Position numbers and translations under genes: made by a program
Notes under the pieces: generated by a model
The model's database searches: none
Seen by the model: only the letters and a program-made list of their open reading frames with translations
Told to the model about the DNA's origin: nothing
DNA from: Streptomyces alboflavus
Lineage (GTDB): Bacteria; Actinomycetota; Actinomycetes; Streptomycetales; Streptomycetaceae
NCBI RefSeq assembly: GCF_000716675.1
Contig: NZ_JNXT01000014.1
Span: 72,838-136,837 of the forward strand
Length of the DNA stretch: 64,000 nt
Direction: 5' to 3'
In this document: positions 20,390 to 28,654 of the stretch, piece by piece
Layout of the letters: every line of letters begins with the position of its first letter
How positions within the stretch are numbered: position 1 is the stretch's first letter

Positions 20390-21784
20390 TCACGCCACCT
20401 TCGCGGGCGCCAACGTGTAGGTCCGGGTGGCCGCATAGAACTCCAGGGCCACCCGCCCCTGCTCACGCGCCCCATGGCTGGAAGCCTTCGTCCCACCGAA
20501 CGGCAGGTGGAAGTCGACCCCGGTGGACGGAGCGTTGATCCGCACCATGCCGGTGTCGAGCCGGTCGAGCCCACCCAGGGCAGCGTCCAGGTCGGCGGTG
20601 TGCAGCGAGGTGACAAGACCGTGCGGCACGGAGTTGCTGATCCGGACCGCGTGCTCAAGGCTCTCCGCGGGCAGCAGAGCCGCGACGGGCCCGAAGACCT
20701 CCTCGCACAGCAGCCGATGACCGGGGGGAGCACCCTCCACCAGGGTCGGCGCCGCGTGCCACCCGGCCCCGTCCGGCACGGTACCGCCCGCGAGCACCCG
20801 CAGGCCGTGCACGGCATCGACGACCTGATCGCGGGCGCGCGCGTCGATGAGCGGCCCGCACACGGTCGCCACGTCGGCCGGGTCACCGACCGGCACGGCC
20901 CGCAACGCCTCGGCGAGAGCCTCGCGCAGCGGGTCGAGCGCCGCGCCGACGGCGATCACACGGCTCGTGGCGGTGCACTTCTGACCCGCGTACCCGGCGA
21001 TCGCGGCGGCGATGTGCGCGGCCGCCCGCTCGACGTCCGCGTCCGGCAGGACGACGGCCGCGTTCAGGCCGCCCATCTCGGCCTGGACGGGGATGCCACG
21101 GGCGGTGGCGGTGCGCACGACGGCCTGTCCGACGGTGGTGGAGCCGGTGAAGGAGACCACGTCGGAGGCGGAGACGAGCGCGTTGCCCTCGGTGGCGTCG
21201 CCGGGCAGGACGGTGAACACCCCGGCGGGCAGCGCCTGTTGGACGATCTCGGCGAGGCGCTGGGCGCAGGCCGTGGCCTGCGGGGCGGGCTTGAGGACGA
21301 CCGCGTTGCCGACGGCGAGCGCCGGGGCCGCCTTCCAGCTCGGGATGGCGAAGGGGAAGTTCCACGGGGTGATGAGTCCGGCGACGCCGTGCGGCCGACG
21401 GCGGCTCAGAAGGAGCCCGGCACCGGCGGCCGTCTCGTGGACGGCGCCGACGGGGTCGTAGGGGGTCTGGGCGTAGTACCGCCAGATCGCGGCGGTGCGC
21501 GCGACCTCGGCCCGGGCCTCGGTCAGGGGCTTGCCCACCTCGCGCACGGCGAGCGCGGCCAGTTCCGCCGCCGCGGCCTCGACGGCGGCGGCGACGGCGC
21601 CGAGGGCGGCCGAGCGGGCGGCCGCCCCGGCGAGCAGCCAGCCCGCCTGGGCCGCGCGGGCCCGCTCGACGGTGTCGACGGCGGCGAAGGCACCGGGGGC
21701 GCTGAAGCGCAGGACCACGTCGTCGGGGTCGGCCGGGTTGACGGAGCGGTACGCGGTCGCGGACAGCGGGGACACGGCGGTCAC
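20390..21784 (-). CDS. Aldehyde dehydrogenase, probable 2-oxoglutarate semialdehyde dehydrogenase
   Basis: 464 residues. Visible motifs are ITPWNFPFAIPSWKAAPAL (cofactor), FTGSTTVGQ, the general base in AEMGGLNAA and the catalytic cysteine in GYAGQKCTATSR. In hydroxyproline breakdown the last step oxidises 2-oxoglutarate semialdehyde to 2-oxoglutarate; gene context supports that role. GTG 21784 follows GGAGGA and overlaps the stop of the epimerase gene by 4 bases, so the two are translationally coupled. Confidence 0.88.
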   Translation of the reverse strand: MTAVSPLSATAYRSVNPADPDDVVLRFSAPGAFAAVDTVERARAAQAGWLLAGAAARSAALGAVAAAVEAAAAELAALAVREVGKPLTEARAEVARTAAIWRYYAQTPYDPVGAVHETAAGAGLLLSRRRPHGVAGLITPWNFPFAIPSWKAAPALAVGNAVVLKPAPQATACAQRLAEIVQQALPAGVFTVLPGDATEGNALVSASDVVSFTGSTTVGQAVVRTATARGIPVQAEMGGLNAAVVLPDADVERAAAHIAAAIAGYAGQKCTATSRVIAVGAALDPLREALAEALRAVPVGDPADVATVCGPLIDARARDQVVDAVHGLRVLAGGTVPDGAGWHAAPTLVEGAPPGHRLLCEEVFGPVAALLPAESLEHAVRISNSVPHGLVTSLHTADLDAALGGLDRLDTGMVRINAPSTGVDFHLPFGGTKASSHGAREQGRVALEFYAATRTYTLAPAKVA

Positions 21785-22785
21785 AGCAGGAATCCTCCGG
21801 GGAAGGGGTCGTCCGGGTCGAGGAAGTACTGGGCGGTGCCGGTGACCCAGGCGCGCCCGGTGATGGTCGGTACGACGGCGGGCACCCCGCCGACCTCGGC
21901 CTCGGCGACGAGCCGGCCGGTGAACCTCGTACCGATGAAGGACTCGTTCACGAAGTCGCGGTCCAGGGGCAGTTCGCCGCGTGCGTGCAGCTGGGCCATC
22001 CGGGCCGAGGTGCCGGTGCCGCACGGGGAGCGGTCGAACCAGCCCGGGTGGATGGCCATGGCGTGCCGCGAGTGGTGGGCGTCGGAGCCGGGCGCGGCCA
22101 GGTAGACGTGCTTGACCCCGGCGATGTCGGGCCGCTCGGGGTGGACGGGGCGGTCCGGTGAGGCGTTGATGGCGTCCATGAGGCCGAGCCCCGCGGCGAG
22201 CAGGTCGTTCTTGCGGGCGCGGTCGAACGGCAGGCCCAGGGCGTCGAGTTCGACGAAGGCGTAGAAGTTGCCGCCGAAGGCGAGGTCGTAGGTGACCGTC
22301 CCGAAGCCCGGGACCTCCGCCTTGTGCTCCAGGCCGACGCTGAACGCGGGCACGTTGGTGAACGTGGCGGACCGGGCGACGCCGTCCTCGACGCGCACGT
22401 CGACCGGGACGAGCCCCGCCGGGGTGTCGAGGCGCACCGTGGTGACGGGTTCGGTGACGGGGACCAGGCCGGTCTCCACCAGGACGGTCGCGACGCCGAG
22501 GGTGCCGTGGCCGCACATCGGGAGGAGGCCGGAGACCTCGATGAACAGCACGCCGTGGTCGGCGTCGGGGCGGGTGGGCGGCTGCAGGATCGCCCCGCTC
22601 ATCGCGGCGTGGCCGCGCGGCTCGTACATGAGGAGCGTGCGGAGGTGGTCCATGTGCTCGATGAAGTGCAGCCTGCGCTCGGCCATGGTGGTGCCGGGGA
22701 TGACCCCGACACCACCGGTGATCACGCGCGTGGGCATGCCCTCGGTGTGCGAGTCGACGGCGTGGAAGACGTGACGCGTACGCAC
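21781..22785 (-). CDS. lhpA: 4-hydroxyproline 2-epimerase (proline racemase family)
   Basis: 334 residues. Both catalytic cysteines are present: C91 in LPMCGHGTLG and C255 in SPCGTGTSA, which excludes the dehydratase branch that has Thr at one of them. The enzyme converts trans-4-hydroxy-L-proline to cis-4-hydroxy-D-proline. Proline racemase cannot be excluded on motif alone, but dehydrogenase, deaminase and semialdehyde dehydrogenase neighbours fit the hydroxyproline pathway. GTG 22785 is preceded by AAAGGA. Confidence 0.88.
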   Translation of the reverse strand: MRTRHVFHAVDSHTEGMPTRVITGGVGVIPGTTMAERRLHFIEHMDHLRTLLMYEPRGHAAMSGAILQPPTRPDADHGVLFIEVSGLLPMCGHGTLGVATVLVETGLVPVTEPVTTVRLDTPAGLVPVDVRVEDGVARSATFTNVPAFSVGLEHKAEVPGFGTVTYDLAFGGNFYAFVELDALGLPFDRARKNDLLAAGLGLMDAINASPDRPVHPERPDIAGVKHVYLAAPGSDAHHSRHAMAIHPGWFDRSPCGTGTSARMAQLHARGELPLDRDFVNESFIGTRFTGRLVAEAEVGGVPAVVPTITGRAWVTGTAQYFLDPDDPFPGGFLL

Positions 22786-22861
22786 GGAAGGTCCTTTCGG
22801 AAGCGGGCGGTTGCGGTCGGCTCGGAGCCGGTCGGTCGAGGCCGGTGCCGCGCCGTCACGG

Positions 22862-23770
22862 TCAGCGGTGGCCGTGCGCGACGGCCTTCTCGGTGGCCTC
22901 CCGCACGCGCCTCGCGTCCTCGCCGGAGAGCGGGGAGCGCGGCGGGCGCACGGGGCCGCCGGGGCGGCCGACGATGTCCATGGACAACTTGATGGCCTGG
23001 ACGAACTCGGTCTTGGAGTCCCAGCGGAGCAGGGGGTGCAGGGAGCGGTAGAGGGGCAGGGCCGTGGCCAGGTCACCGGCGACGGCGGCGTGGAAGAGCT
23101 CCGCGCAGGAGGCGGGCAGGGCGTTGGGGTAGCCCGCGATCCAGCCGACCGCCCCGGCCACGGCGAGTTCGAGCAGCACGTCGTCCGCGCCGATCAACAG
23201 ATCGAGTTCGGGGGCGAGTTCGGCGATCTCGTAGGCCCGGCGCACATCGCCGGTGAACTCCTTGACGGCGACGATCGCCCCGTCCCGGTGCAGTTCGGCG
23301 AGCAGGGCGGGGGTGAGGTCGACCTTGGTGTCGATCGGGTTGTTGTACGCCACGACGGGCACCCCGGCCTTGGCGACCTCGGCGTAGTGGGCGCGCACGG
23401 CGCCTTCGTCGGCGCGGTAGGCGTTGGGGGGCAGGAGGAGCACCGAGCCGCAGCCGGCCGCGGCGGCCTGCTCGGCCCAGCGCCGGGCCTCGGCGCTGCC
23501 GTACGCGGCGACGCCGGGCATGACGCGGGCGGCGTCACCCGCCGCCTCGACGGCCGTGTGCACCACGCGGGCGCGTTCCTCGTCGGTGAGGGTCTGGTAC
23601 TCGCCGAGCGAGCCGTTGGGGACGACGCCGTCGCAGCCGTTGTCGATGAGCCAGCGGACGTGCTCGGCGTACGCGTCGTGGTCGACGGATCGGTCGTCCC
23701 GGAGCGGCAGGGCGGTGGCGACCATGATGCCGCGCCAGGGGCGGGTGGTGTTCCAGGCGGTGTCGGTCAT
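22862..23770 (-). CDS. DapA-family pyrroline-4-hydroxy-2-carboxylate deaminase (probable)
   Basis: 302 residues, TIM barrel of the dihydrodipicolinate synthase family, with Schiff-base K170 in VAVKEFTGD and Y142 in VVAYNNP. In hydroxyproline catabolism this family removes ammonia and water from the pyrroline made by D-hydroxyproline dehydrogenase, giving 2-oxoglutarate semialdehyde. It starts a new transcript with its own promoter and motif (23784-23812) and is followed on the same strand by the epimerase and aldehyde dehydrogenase genes. Confidence 0.85.
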   Translation of the reverse strand: MTDTAWNTTRPWRGIMVATALPLRDDRSVDHDAYAEHVRWLIDNGCDGVVPNGSLGEYQTLTDEERARVVHTAVEAAGDAARVMPGVAAYGSAEARRWAEQAAAAGCGSVLLLPPNAYRADEGAVRAHYAEVAKAGVPVVAYNNPIDTKVDLTPALLAELHRDGAIVAVKEFTGDVRRAYEIAELAPELDLLIGADDVLLELAVAGAVGWIAGYPNALPASCAELFHAAVAGDLATALPLYRSLHPLLRWDSKTEFVQAIKLSMDIVGRPGGPVRPPRSPLSGEDARRVREATEKAVAHGHR

Positions 23771-23783
23771 GACGGACGACCTC

Positions 23784-23812
23784 TCTATAGTGTGTGACAT
23801 TTTATTGAGGGA
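23784..23812 (-). promoter_or_regulatory. Promoter and shared island motif (site A) for the deaminase operon
   Basis: On the minus strand TATAGA (23789-23784) is a good -10 box, with a weak TCCCTC -35 region near 23812-23807. The 16-bp motif TGTGACATTTTATTGA (plus strand 23793-23808) fills the spacer. It matches sites at 27026-27041 and 28573-28588, so a repressor bound here would block the polymerase. Confidence 0.6.
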
Positions 23813-23852
23813 AGTGCGGTGGCCACAAGGGGGTGCGGGCAGTGGGTGGGCG

Positions 23853-23879
23853 GTCCGGCGGCGGTTGTCGCCGCCGGAC
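23853..23879 (-). terminator. Hairpin after the dehydrogenase genes
   Basis: Perfect 11-bp stem GTCCGGCGGCG (23853-23863) with its complement at 23869-23879 and a 5-base loop, 74 bases past the end of the FAD subunit gene. It separates that operon from the deaminase operon. Confidence 0.65.
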
Positions 23880-23932
23880 CAAGTGACGGTTCTCGCCGCC
23901 GGGGCAGGTGACGGTTCTCGCCGCCGGGGCAG
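23858..23932. repeat. Three tandem 25-base units
   Basis: Units at 23858-23882, 23883-23907 and 23908-23932. The last two are identical (GTGACGGTTCTCGCCGCCGG then GGCAG); the first is diverged and contains the right part of the hairpin. Non-coding. Confidence 0.8.
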
Positions 23933-23952
23933 ATGGCGGGCCGGTCGGCGGG

Positions 23953-25539
23953 TCAGGCGGCAGGCCCGTCGCCGGGTCCGGCCGAGGGTCCTTCGCCGAC
24001 CGGCCCGACGGCGGCCCCGTCGAGCGCGGCAAGCGCCCCCAGCGGCACCGGCACCGCCAGCGGGCGGCGCTCGGCGGGCGGCTCCCCCGGCCCCGCGCCC
24101 GCCGCGAGGCAGGCCACGCCCGCCCCGCACATCCGCCCCTGGCACCAGCCCATGCCCGCGCGGGTGAGGAGCTTGACGGTGCGCGCGTCGCGGGCGCCGA
24201 GGTCGGCGACGGCCGCCCGGACGGTGCCCGCGGTCACCTCCTCGCACCGGCACACGTCCGTGTCGTCGGTGAGCCAGCGCGACCAGCCGGGACCGGGGGC
24301 GTGCGCGGCGGCCATGGCGTCGGCGAAGGCGCGCATGCGGTCGCGGCGCCGCTGGAGCTTCCCGACGCGACCGCCGCGGGCGGGCCGCCCGCGCAGCCGG
24401 GAGACGATCGCGAGACCAGCCAACTCCCCCTCGGCACGCGCCAGTTGTGCTCCGCCGATGCCGCCGGCCTCCCCCGCCGCCCACAGGTCCGGCACCGAGG
24501 TCTCCTGCAGGTCGTCCAGGACGAGGGCCGTGGTGCGGTCGGGGGTGGCGCGGGTCGCGCAGCCGAGGGTCGTGGCCAGTTCGATCTGCGGTACGAGGCC
24601 GTGGCCGACAGCGAGCGCGTCGCACGCGATCCGGCGCGAGGTCCCCGGCAGCGGCCGCCAGTCGCGGTCGAGCCGGGTGACCGTGACGGCCTCCACCCGG
24701 TCGCGGCCGTGCACCTCGGTGACGGCGCTGCGGGTGCGGAGCCGCACCCGGTGCCGCAGCAGGATGCCGCCGTGAAGCGCCGCCTCGGCCAGCTTGTGCG
24801 GGTTGGCCGCGAGCACCCTCGGGTGCCGTACGTACGCCAGATAGCCGGACGCCTCGACGACGGCGGGCACCCGCGCCCCGGCGGCGGCCAGCGAGGACGC
24901 GACCGCGAGCAGCAGCGGACCGCTCCCGGCCACGACGACCCGCTTGCCGGGCAGCACGAGGCCGGACTTGAGCATGGCCTGCGCTCCCCCGGCGCCCACC
25001 ACGCCCGGCAACGTCCAGCCGGGGAAGGGGAGTTGACGCTCGTACGCGCCGGTGGCGAGGAGTACCGCACGGGCCCGCACCCTCACCGGCCGCTCGGCGC
25101 ACCCGTCGGCGCCGGTGACGGCGTGCACGGTCCACGGCCCCTCGCCGCCCGCAAAGCCGCCCGCAGGGCCGCCCGCGGAACCGCTCTCCCTGGAGTCGGA
25201 GCCGCCCTCCCGGGACACCGTCCACACGTGGTGCCCGCCGAGGCGGGTCACCGTGCTCGCCTCCAGGCGTCGGCGGAGCCCGGCGTAGGCGGACCAGTCG
25301 TGGTGCAGGGCTTCGGGACGCAGGGCTCCGGCGGCCGGTGCCGGGTGGCGGTAGAACTGCCCGCCGGTTCCGGTCGCGGTGTCCAACAGGGCGACGGACA
25401 GGCCGAGTTCGGCGGCGGTGACCGCCCCGGCGAGACCGGCGGAGCCCGCGCCGATCACCGCGAGGTCGTACAGACCGGACGGCTCGGCGGGCCCGGCCGC
25501 TTCCGGGGCCGCCGCCGGGTCAGACGCCGAGGTGCTCAT
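23953..25539 (-). CDS. D-hydroxyproline dehydrogenase-type FAD subunit with BFD-like [2Fe-2S] domain
   Basis: 528 residues. N-terminal FAD site LAVIGAGSAGLAGAV, then a second nucleotide site (VVVAGSGPLLLAVASSL). Near residues 430-490 the cysteine set CRCEE...WCQGRMCG is a BFD-like [2Fe-2S] domain. This is the HcnB/LhpF-like subunit of a heterotrimer with the two genes upstream, which oxidises cis-4-hydroxy-D-proline. The C-terminus is a Gly/Pro-rich tail. ATG 25539 lies inside the end of the [2Fe-2S] subunit gene (20-base overlap). Confidence 0.85.
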   Translation of the reverse strand: MSTSASDPAAAPEAAGPAEPSGLYDLAVIGAGSAGLAGAVTAAELGLSVALLDTATGTGGQFYRHPAPAAGALRPEALHHDWSAYAGLRRRLEASTVTRLGGHHVWTVSREGGSDSRESGSAGGPAGGFAGGEGPWTVHAVTGADGCAERPVRVRARAVLLATGAYERQLPFPGWTLPGVVGAGGAQAMLKSGLVLPGKRVVVAGSGPLLLAVASSLAAAGARVPAVVEASGYLAYVRHPRVLAANPHKLAEAALHGGILLRHRVRLRTRSAVTEVHGRDRVEAVTVTRLDRDWRPLPGTSRRIACDALAVGHGLVPQIELATTLGCATRATPDRTTALVLDDLQETSVPDLWAAGEAGGIGGAQLARAEGELAGLAIVSRLRGRPARGGRVGKLQRRRDRMRAFADAMAAAHAPGPGWSRWLTDDTDVCRCEEVTAGTVRAAVADLGARDARTVKLLTRAGMGWCQGRMCGAGVACLAAGAGPGEPPAERRPLAVPVPLGALAALDGAAVGPVGEGPSAGPGDGPAA

Positions 25540-25840
25540 GGCCGTGTCCTTCCTGGGTCGTGATCGCGTCGCCGGGGCGTGCGGGCACCAGGCACGCCCG
25601 GCGGTTGGGCGAGCCGTTGATGGTGGCGAGGCAGTCGTAGCACTGTCCGATGCCGCAGAAGGCGCCGCGCGGCCTGCCGCCCACGCGGGTGGTGCGCCAG
25701 GCGAGGATGTCCGCGGCCCACAGCGCGGCGGCGACGGACTGCCCCGGCAGCGCGGACACGGGGCGGCCGTCGAAGGTGATCTCGAACGGCGGTCCTGGCT
25801 GCGCGCCGACCAGGTCGGCGGGGGTACGGGCACGGGCCAC
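25520..25840 (-). CDS. Small [2Fe-2S] subunit of D-hydroxyproline dehydrogenase
   Basis: 106 residues, plant-type ferredoxin fold like HcnA, with the cluster cysteines in CGIGQCYDC plus a later RACLV. It would pass electrons between the two FAD subunits. GTG 25840 is chosen because AGGAGG lies just before it. It sits 29 bases after the DadA-like gene and overlaps the larger FAD subunit gene. Confidence 0.85.
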   Translation of the reverse strand: MARARTPADLVGAQPGPPFEITFDGRPVSALPGQSVAAALWAADILAWRTTRVGGRPRGAFCGIGQCYDCLATINGSPNRRACLVPARPGDAITTQEGHGHEHLGV

Positions 25841-25869
25841 GGCGGGCCTCCTCTCGACGTGGTGACGGC

Positions 25870-27024
25870 TCAGGTGGTGGGCATGAAGCGGCCGGGGTCG
25901 AACGGGCTCGCGTCCAGGGGCGGTCGGCCGCCGGTCAGACAGCGCGCCACGATCAGGCCGGTCGCCGGGGCGAGCCCGATGCCCGCGCCCTCGTGCCCGC
26001 AGGCGTGCAGCAGGCCGGGGACGCGCGGGTCGGGTCCGATGGCGGGCAGGTGGTCGGGGAGGTAGGGCCGGAACCCCGCGTACGTACGCATCGCCCGGAC
26101 CCCGGCGAGGACCGGGAACAGGGCGGTCGCCTGGGCCGCGAGGCGCCGCAGGACCTCCGTGGACAGGGTGCGGTCGAAGCCGACCCGCTCCCGGCTCGCG
26201 CCGATCAGGACGGGGCCCGCCGCGGTGCCCTCGACGACCGCCGAGGTCTGAAGGGCCGCCGAGCCGCTGGCGACGTCGGCGACGTAGTCGGCCGCGTACA
26301 CCTTGCGCCGCACCACGCGCGGCAGCGGTTCGGTGACGAGGACGAAGCCGCGGCGGGGCAGGACCGGCAGGTCCACGCCCGCGAGCGCGGCGACCTCGCC
26401 GCCCCAGGTGCCCGCGGCGTTCACCACGTACCCGGCGTACAGCTCCCCGGTCGTCGTCGCGACCCCCCGCAGTTCGCCGTGGCCGCCGGCGAGCAGGCCG
26501 GTGACCTCCTCGCCGAGCCTGAGGCGCACCCGGTCGCCGCCCGCCTTGAGCAGGTGGGCGGCGGCCAGGGCGGGCATGACCTGGGCGTCCTGGGGATAGA
26601 GGAAGCCACCCGCGAGGCCGGGGGCCAGATGCGGCTCCAGGTCGTGGAGCCGGTCCGGCGCGACCTCCTCGGCCCGCACCCCGGCCTTCTCCTGTCCGGC
26701 CGCGAAGTCGCGCAGGGCGCGCATCCCGTCCTCGTCGGCGGAGACGACCAGGCCGCCCTTGGTCTCGTACTCGATCTGCGGCGGGAGCAGTCGGGTCAGC
26801 TCCCGCCACAGCTCGGTGGAGAGCAGGGCCAGTTCGAGCTCGGGCCCCGGCTCCTTGTCGGAGACGAGGAGGTTGCCCTCGCCCGACCCGGTGGTGCCGC
26901 CCGAGACCGGGCCGCGGTCGACCACGGTGACGGTGAGACCGGCCTGCGCGGCGTAGTAGGCGCAGGCCGCGCCGACGACGCCCGCGCCGACGACGATGAC
27001 GTCCGAGGAGTTTCTCGTGAGCAC
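25870..27024 (-). CDS. DadA-like FAD subunit of D-hydroxyproline dehydrogenase
   Basis: 384 residues. N-terminal FAD motif VIVVGAGVVGAACAYYAAQAG, C-terminal GHEGAGIGLAPATG. The D-amino-acid oxidase-like fold corresponds to HcnC/LhpB subunits that carry the D-hydroxyproline site. First gene of the three-gene operon. The GTG at 27024 has no ribosome-binding site, and AT-rich DNA ends 5 bases before it, so the message may be leaderless. The shared island motif (27026-27041) overlaps the likely -10 region. Confidence 0.85.
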   Translation of the reverse strand: MLTRNSSDVIVVGAGVVGAACAYYAAQAGLTVTVVDRGPVSGGTTGSGEGNLLVSDKEPGPELELALLSTELWRELTRLLPPQIEYETKGGLVVSADEDGMRALRDFAAGQEKAGVRAEEVAPDRLHDLEPHLAPGLAGGFLYPQDAQVMPALAAAHLLKAGGDRVRLRLGEEVTGLLAGGHGELRGVATTTGELYAGYVVNAAGTWGGEVAALAGVDLPVLPRRGFVLVTEPLPRVVRRKVYAADYVADVASGSAALQTSAVVEGTAAGPVLIGASRERVGFDRTLSTEVLRRLAAQATALFPVLAGVRAMRTYAGFRPYLPDHLPAIGPDPRVPGLLHACGHEGAGIGLAPATGLIVARCLTGGRPPLDASPFDPGRFMPTT

Positions 27025-27025
27025 G

Positions 27026-27041
27026 TCAGTAATATTTCACA
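27026..27041 (-). promoter_or_regulatory. Shared island motif (site B) at the dehydrogenase operon
   Basis: Minus-strand TGTGAAATATTACTGA ends one base before the GTG start. It agrees with sites A and C at 11 or more of 16 positions. It covers the expected -10 region (AATATT) of a leaderless promoter. Confidence 0.55.
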
Positions 27042-27163
27042 TGGCACTGACGATGCCAAGGGTTTCGCACGAGCCGTCCCCGGTTCGGCCGTCCGCCCCG
27101 GGGCGCAGGGCCGCCCCTGCGCCCCGGCGACCGTTGAGCCACCCGGCCCCCGCCGCCCCTGTC

Positions 27164-28525
27164 TCAGCCCTCCATCAGCGCACCCATCCACTCCTCCACG
27201 CCGTCCGGTGTCCGCGGCAGCGCGCCGGACATCAGGCGGGCCCCGTCCGCCGTGATGACGAGGTCGTCCTCGATGCGCACGCCGATGCCGCGCAGTTCGC
27301 GCGGCAGGGTCTCGTCGTCCGGCTGGAGGTAGAGGCCGGGCTCGACGGTGAGCACCTGGCCCTCCTCGAGCACCCCGTCGAGATAGGCCTCCGCCCTGGC
27401 CTGGGCGCAGTCGTGCAGGTCGATGCCGAGCATGTGGCCGCTGCTGCACAGGGTGTAGCGCCGGTGGAACTCGCCCTCGGCGTTCTTCAACACCCCCCAT
27501 TCCGCGAGCCCTTCGGCGATGACGCGCATCGCGGCCCGGTGGAAGTCGCGGAAGGCGGCGCCGGGCCGCAGCGCGGCGATGCCCGCGTCCTGCGCGGCGA
27601 GGACGAGTTCGTAGACCTGCCGCTGGACCGGGGAGAAGCGCCCGGACAGCGGCAGGGTGCGCGTGATGTCGGCGGTGTAGAGGGTGTCGGTCTCCACGCC
27701 CGCGTCGAGCAGCAGCAGTTCGCGGGCGTCCAGGGGGCCGTCGTTGCGTATCCAGTGCAGGACGCAGGCGTGGGCGCCGGACGCGGCGATGGTCTCGTAA
27801 CCGGTGCCGTTGCCCTCGGCGCGGGCGCGCAGACCGAAGACCCCCTCGATCCAGCGCTCGCCGCGCGGCTTGCCGAGGGCGCACGGCAGGGCGCGCACGA
27901 CGTCCTCGAACCCGGTCGTGGTGTGGTCGACGGCGAGCTGCAGCTGGCCCACTTCCCAGGGATCCTTGACCAGGCGCAACTCACTGAGCACGGTGGCGAG
28001 TTCGCCGTCGGAGGCGGCGTTCCTGCCCGGCGGCAGTTCGGCGAGCGGCACACAGCGGACGCCGGTCATCCGCTCGGCCTCCGCGAGGTCGGCGCGCCGG
28101 CCCACCCAGAACTCGCCGTAACGGCGGTCCCGGTAGAAGCCGTTGTCGGTGCGCGGCGACCGGGGACGCAGATGAAGCACCGCCTCGTGGCCGCGCGGCC
28201 CGTCCGGTTCGAGGACCAGTACGTGACCGGCCTGGTCCTCGCCGGTGAGCCCGGTCAGCCAGGCGTACGCGCTGTGCGGGCGGAAGCGGTGGTCGCAGTC
28301 GTTGGAGCGGACCCTCAACTCCCCTGCCGGGACGATCAGTCGCTCGCCGGGGAAGCGGGCCGAGAGGCGGGCGCGGCGGGCCGGGGTGAGGTCGGCGGCG
28401 GGCAGCCGGATGCCGTCGGGCAGTGGGCTCGGGGCCCAGTCGCCGGCCATGAAGGACGCGAACTCGGGGGATTCGGGAAGGTCGTGGCTGACCGTGCGGA
28501 TGCCGGTCGACGCGGGCTCGTTCAC
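27164..28525 (-). CDS. Xaa-Pro aminopeptidase family (M24B)
   Basis: 453 residues. Metal ligands are visible in LLLLDAGVETDTLYTADITRT (two Asp), CSSGHMLGIDLHDC (His), VEPGLYLQ (Glu) and GVRIEDDLVI (Glu), the two-metal site of aminopeptidase P and prolidase. It removes residues before proline or hydroxyproline in peptides in the cytosol. GTG 28525 is chosen because AAGGGG lies 5 bases before it; 28543 is an alternative. It is divergent from the peptide importer and shares its regulatory region. Confidence 0.9.
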   Translation of the reverse strand: MNEPASTGIRTVSHDLPESPEFASFMAGDWAPSPLPDGIRLPAADLTPARRARLSARFPGERLIVPAGELRVRSNDCDHRFRPHSAYAWLTGLTGEDQAGHVLVLEPDGPRGHEAVLHLRPRSPRTDNGFYRDRRYGEFWVGRRADLAEAERMTGVRCVPLAELPPGRNAASDGELATVLSELRLVKDPWEVGQLQLAVDHTTTGFEDVVRALPCALGKPRGERWIEGVFGLRARAEGNGTGYETIAASGAHACVLHWIRNDGPLDARELLLLDAGVETDTLYTADITRTLPLSGRFSPVQRQVYELVLAAQDAGIAALRPGAAFRDFHRAAMRVIAEGLAEWGVLKNAEGEFHRRYTLCSSGHMLGIDLHDCAQARAEAYLDGVLEEGQVLTVEPGLYLQPDDETLPRELRGIGVRIEDDLVITADGARLMSGALPRTPDGVEEWMGALMEG

Positions 28526-28569
28526 TGGGACCCCTTCGGACACAGGTGAGTAACGGACGAGTCGATGCC

Positions 28570-28609
28570 TTGCCAGTACAATTTCACATTACTATGTTAC
28601 CGGTCACAT
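28570..28609 (+). promoter_or_regulatory. Importer promoter with island motif (site C) and a second palindrome
   Basis: TTGCCA (28570-28575) and TATGTT (28593-28598) are separated by 17 bases. The motif on the minus strand, TGTGAAATTGTACTGG (28573-28588), lies across this spacer. ATGTTACCGGTCACAT at 28594-28609 is a palindrome with one mismatch and contains the same TGTGA half. It serves the importer and probably the divergent aminopeptidase gene. Confidence 0.6.
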
Positions 28610-28654
28610 TCCAGCCACCTCGGGGCTGGCCGACTGTTCTCGGAGTGACCACTG

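Noticed and set aside
16518..20420. Plus-strand open frame of 1300 codons
   Set aside because: Shadow of MurJ, the protease and the prolyl aminopeptidase on the other strand. Its composition is Gly/Arg/Val-rich and no motif is seen.
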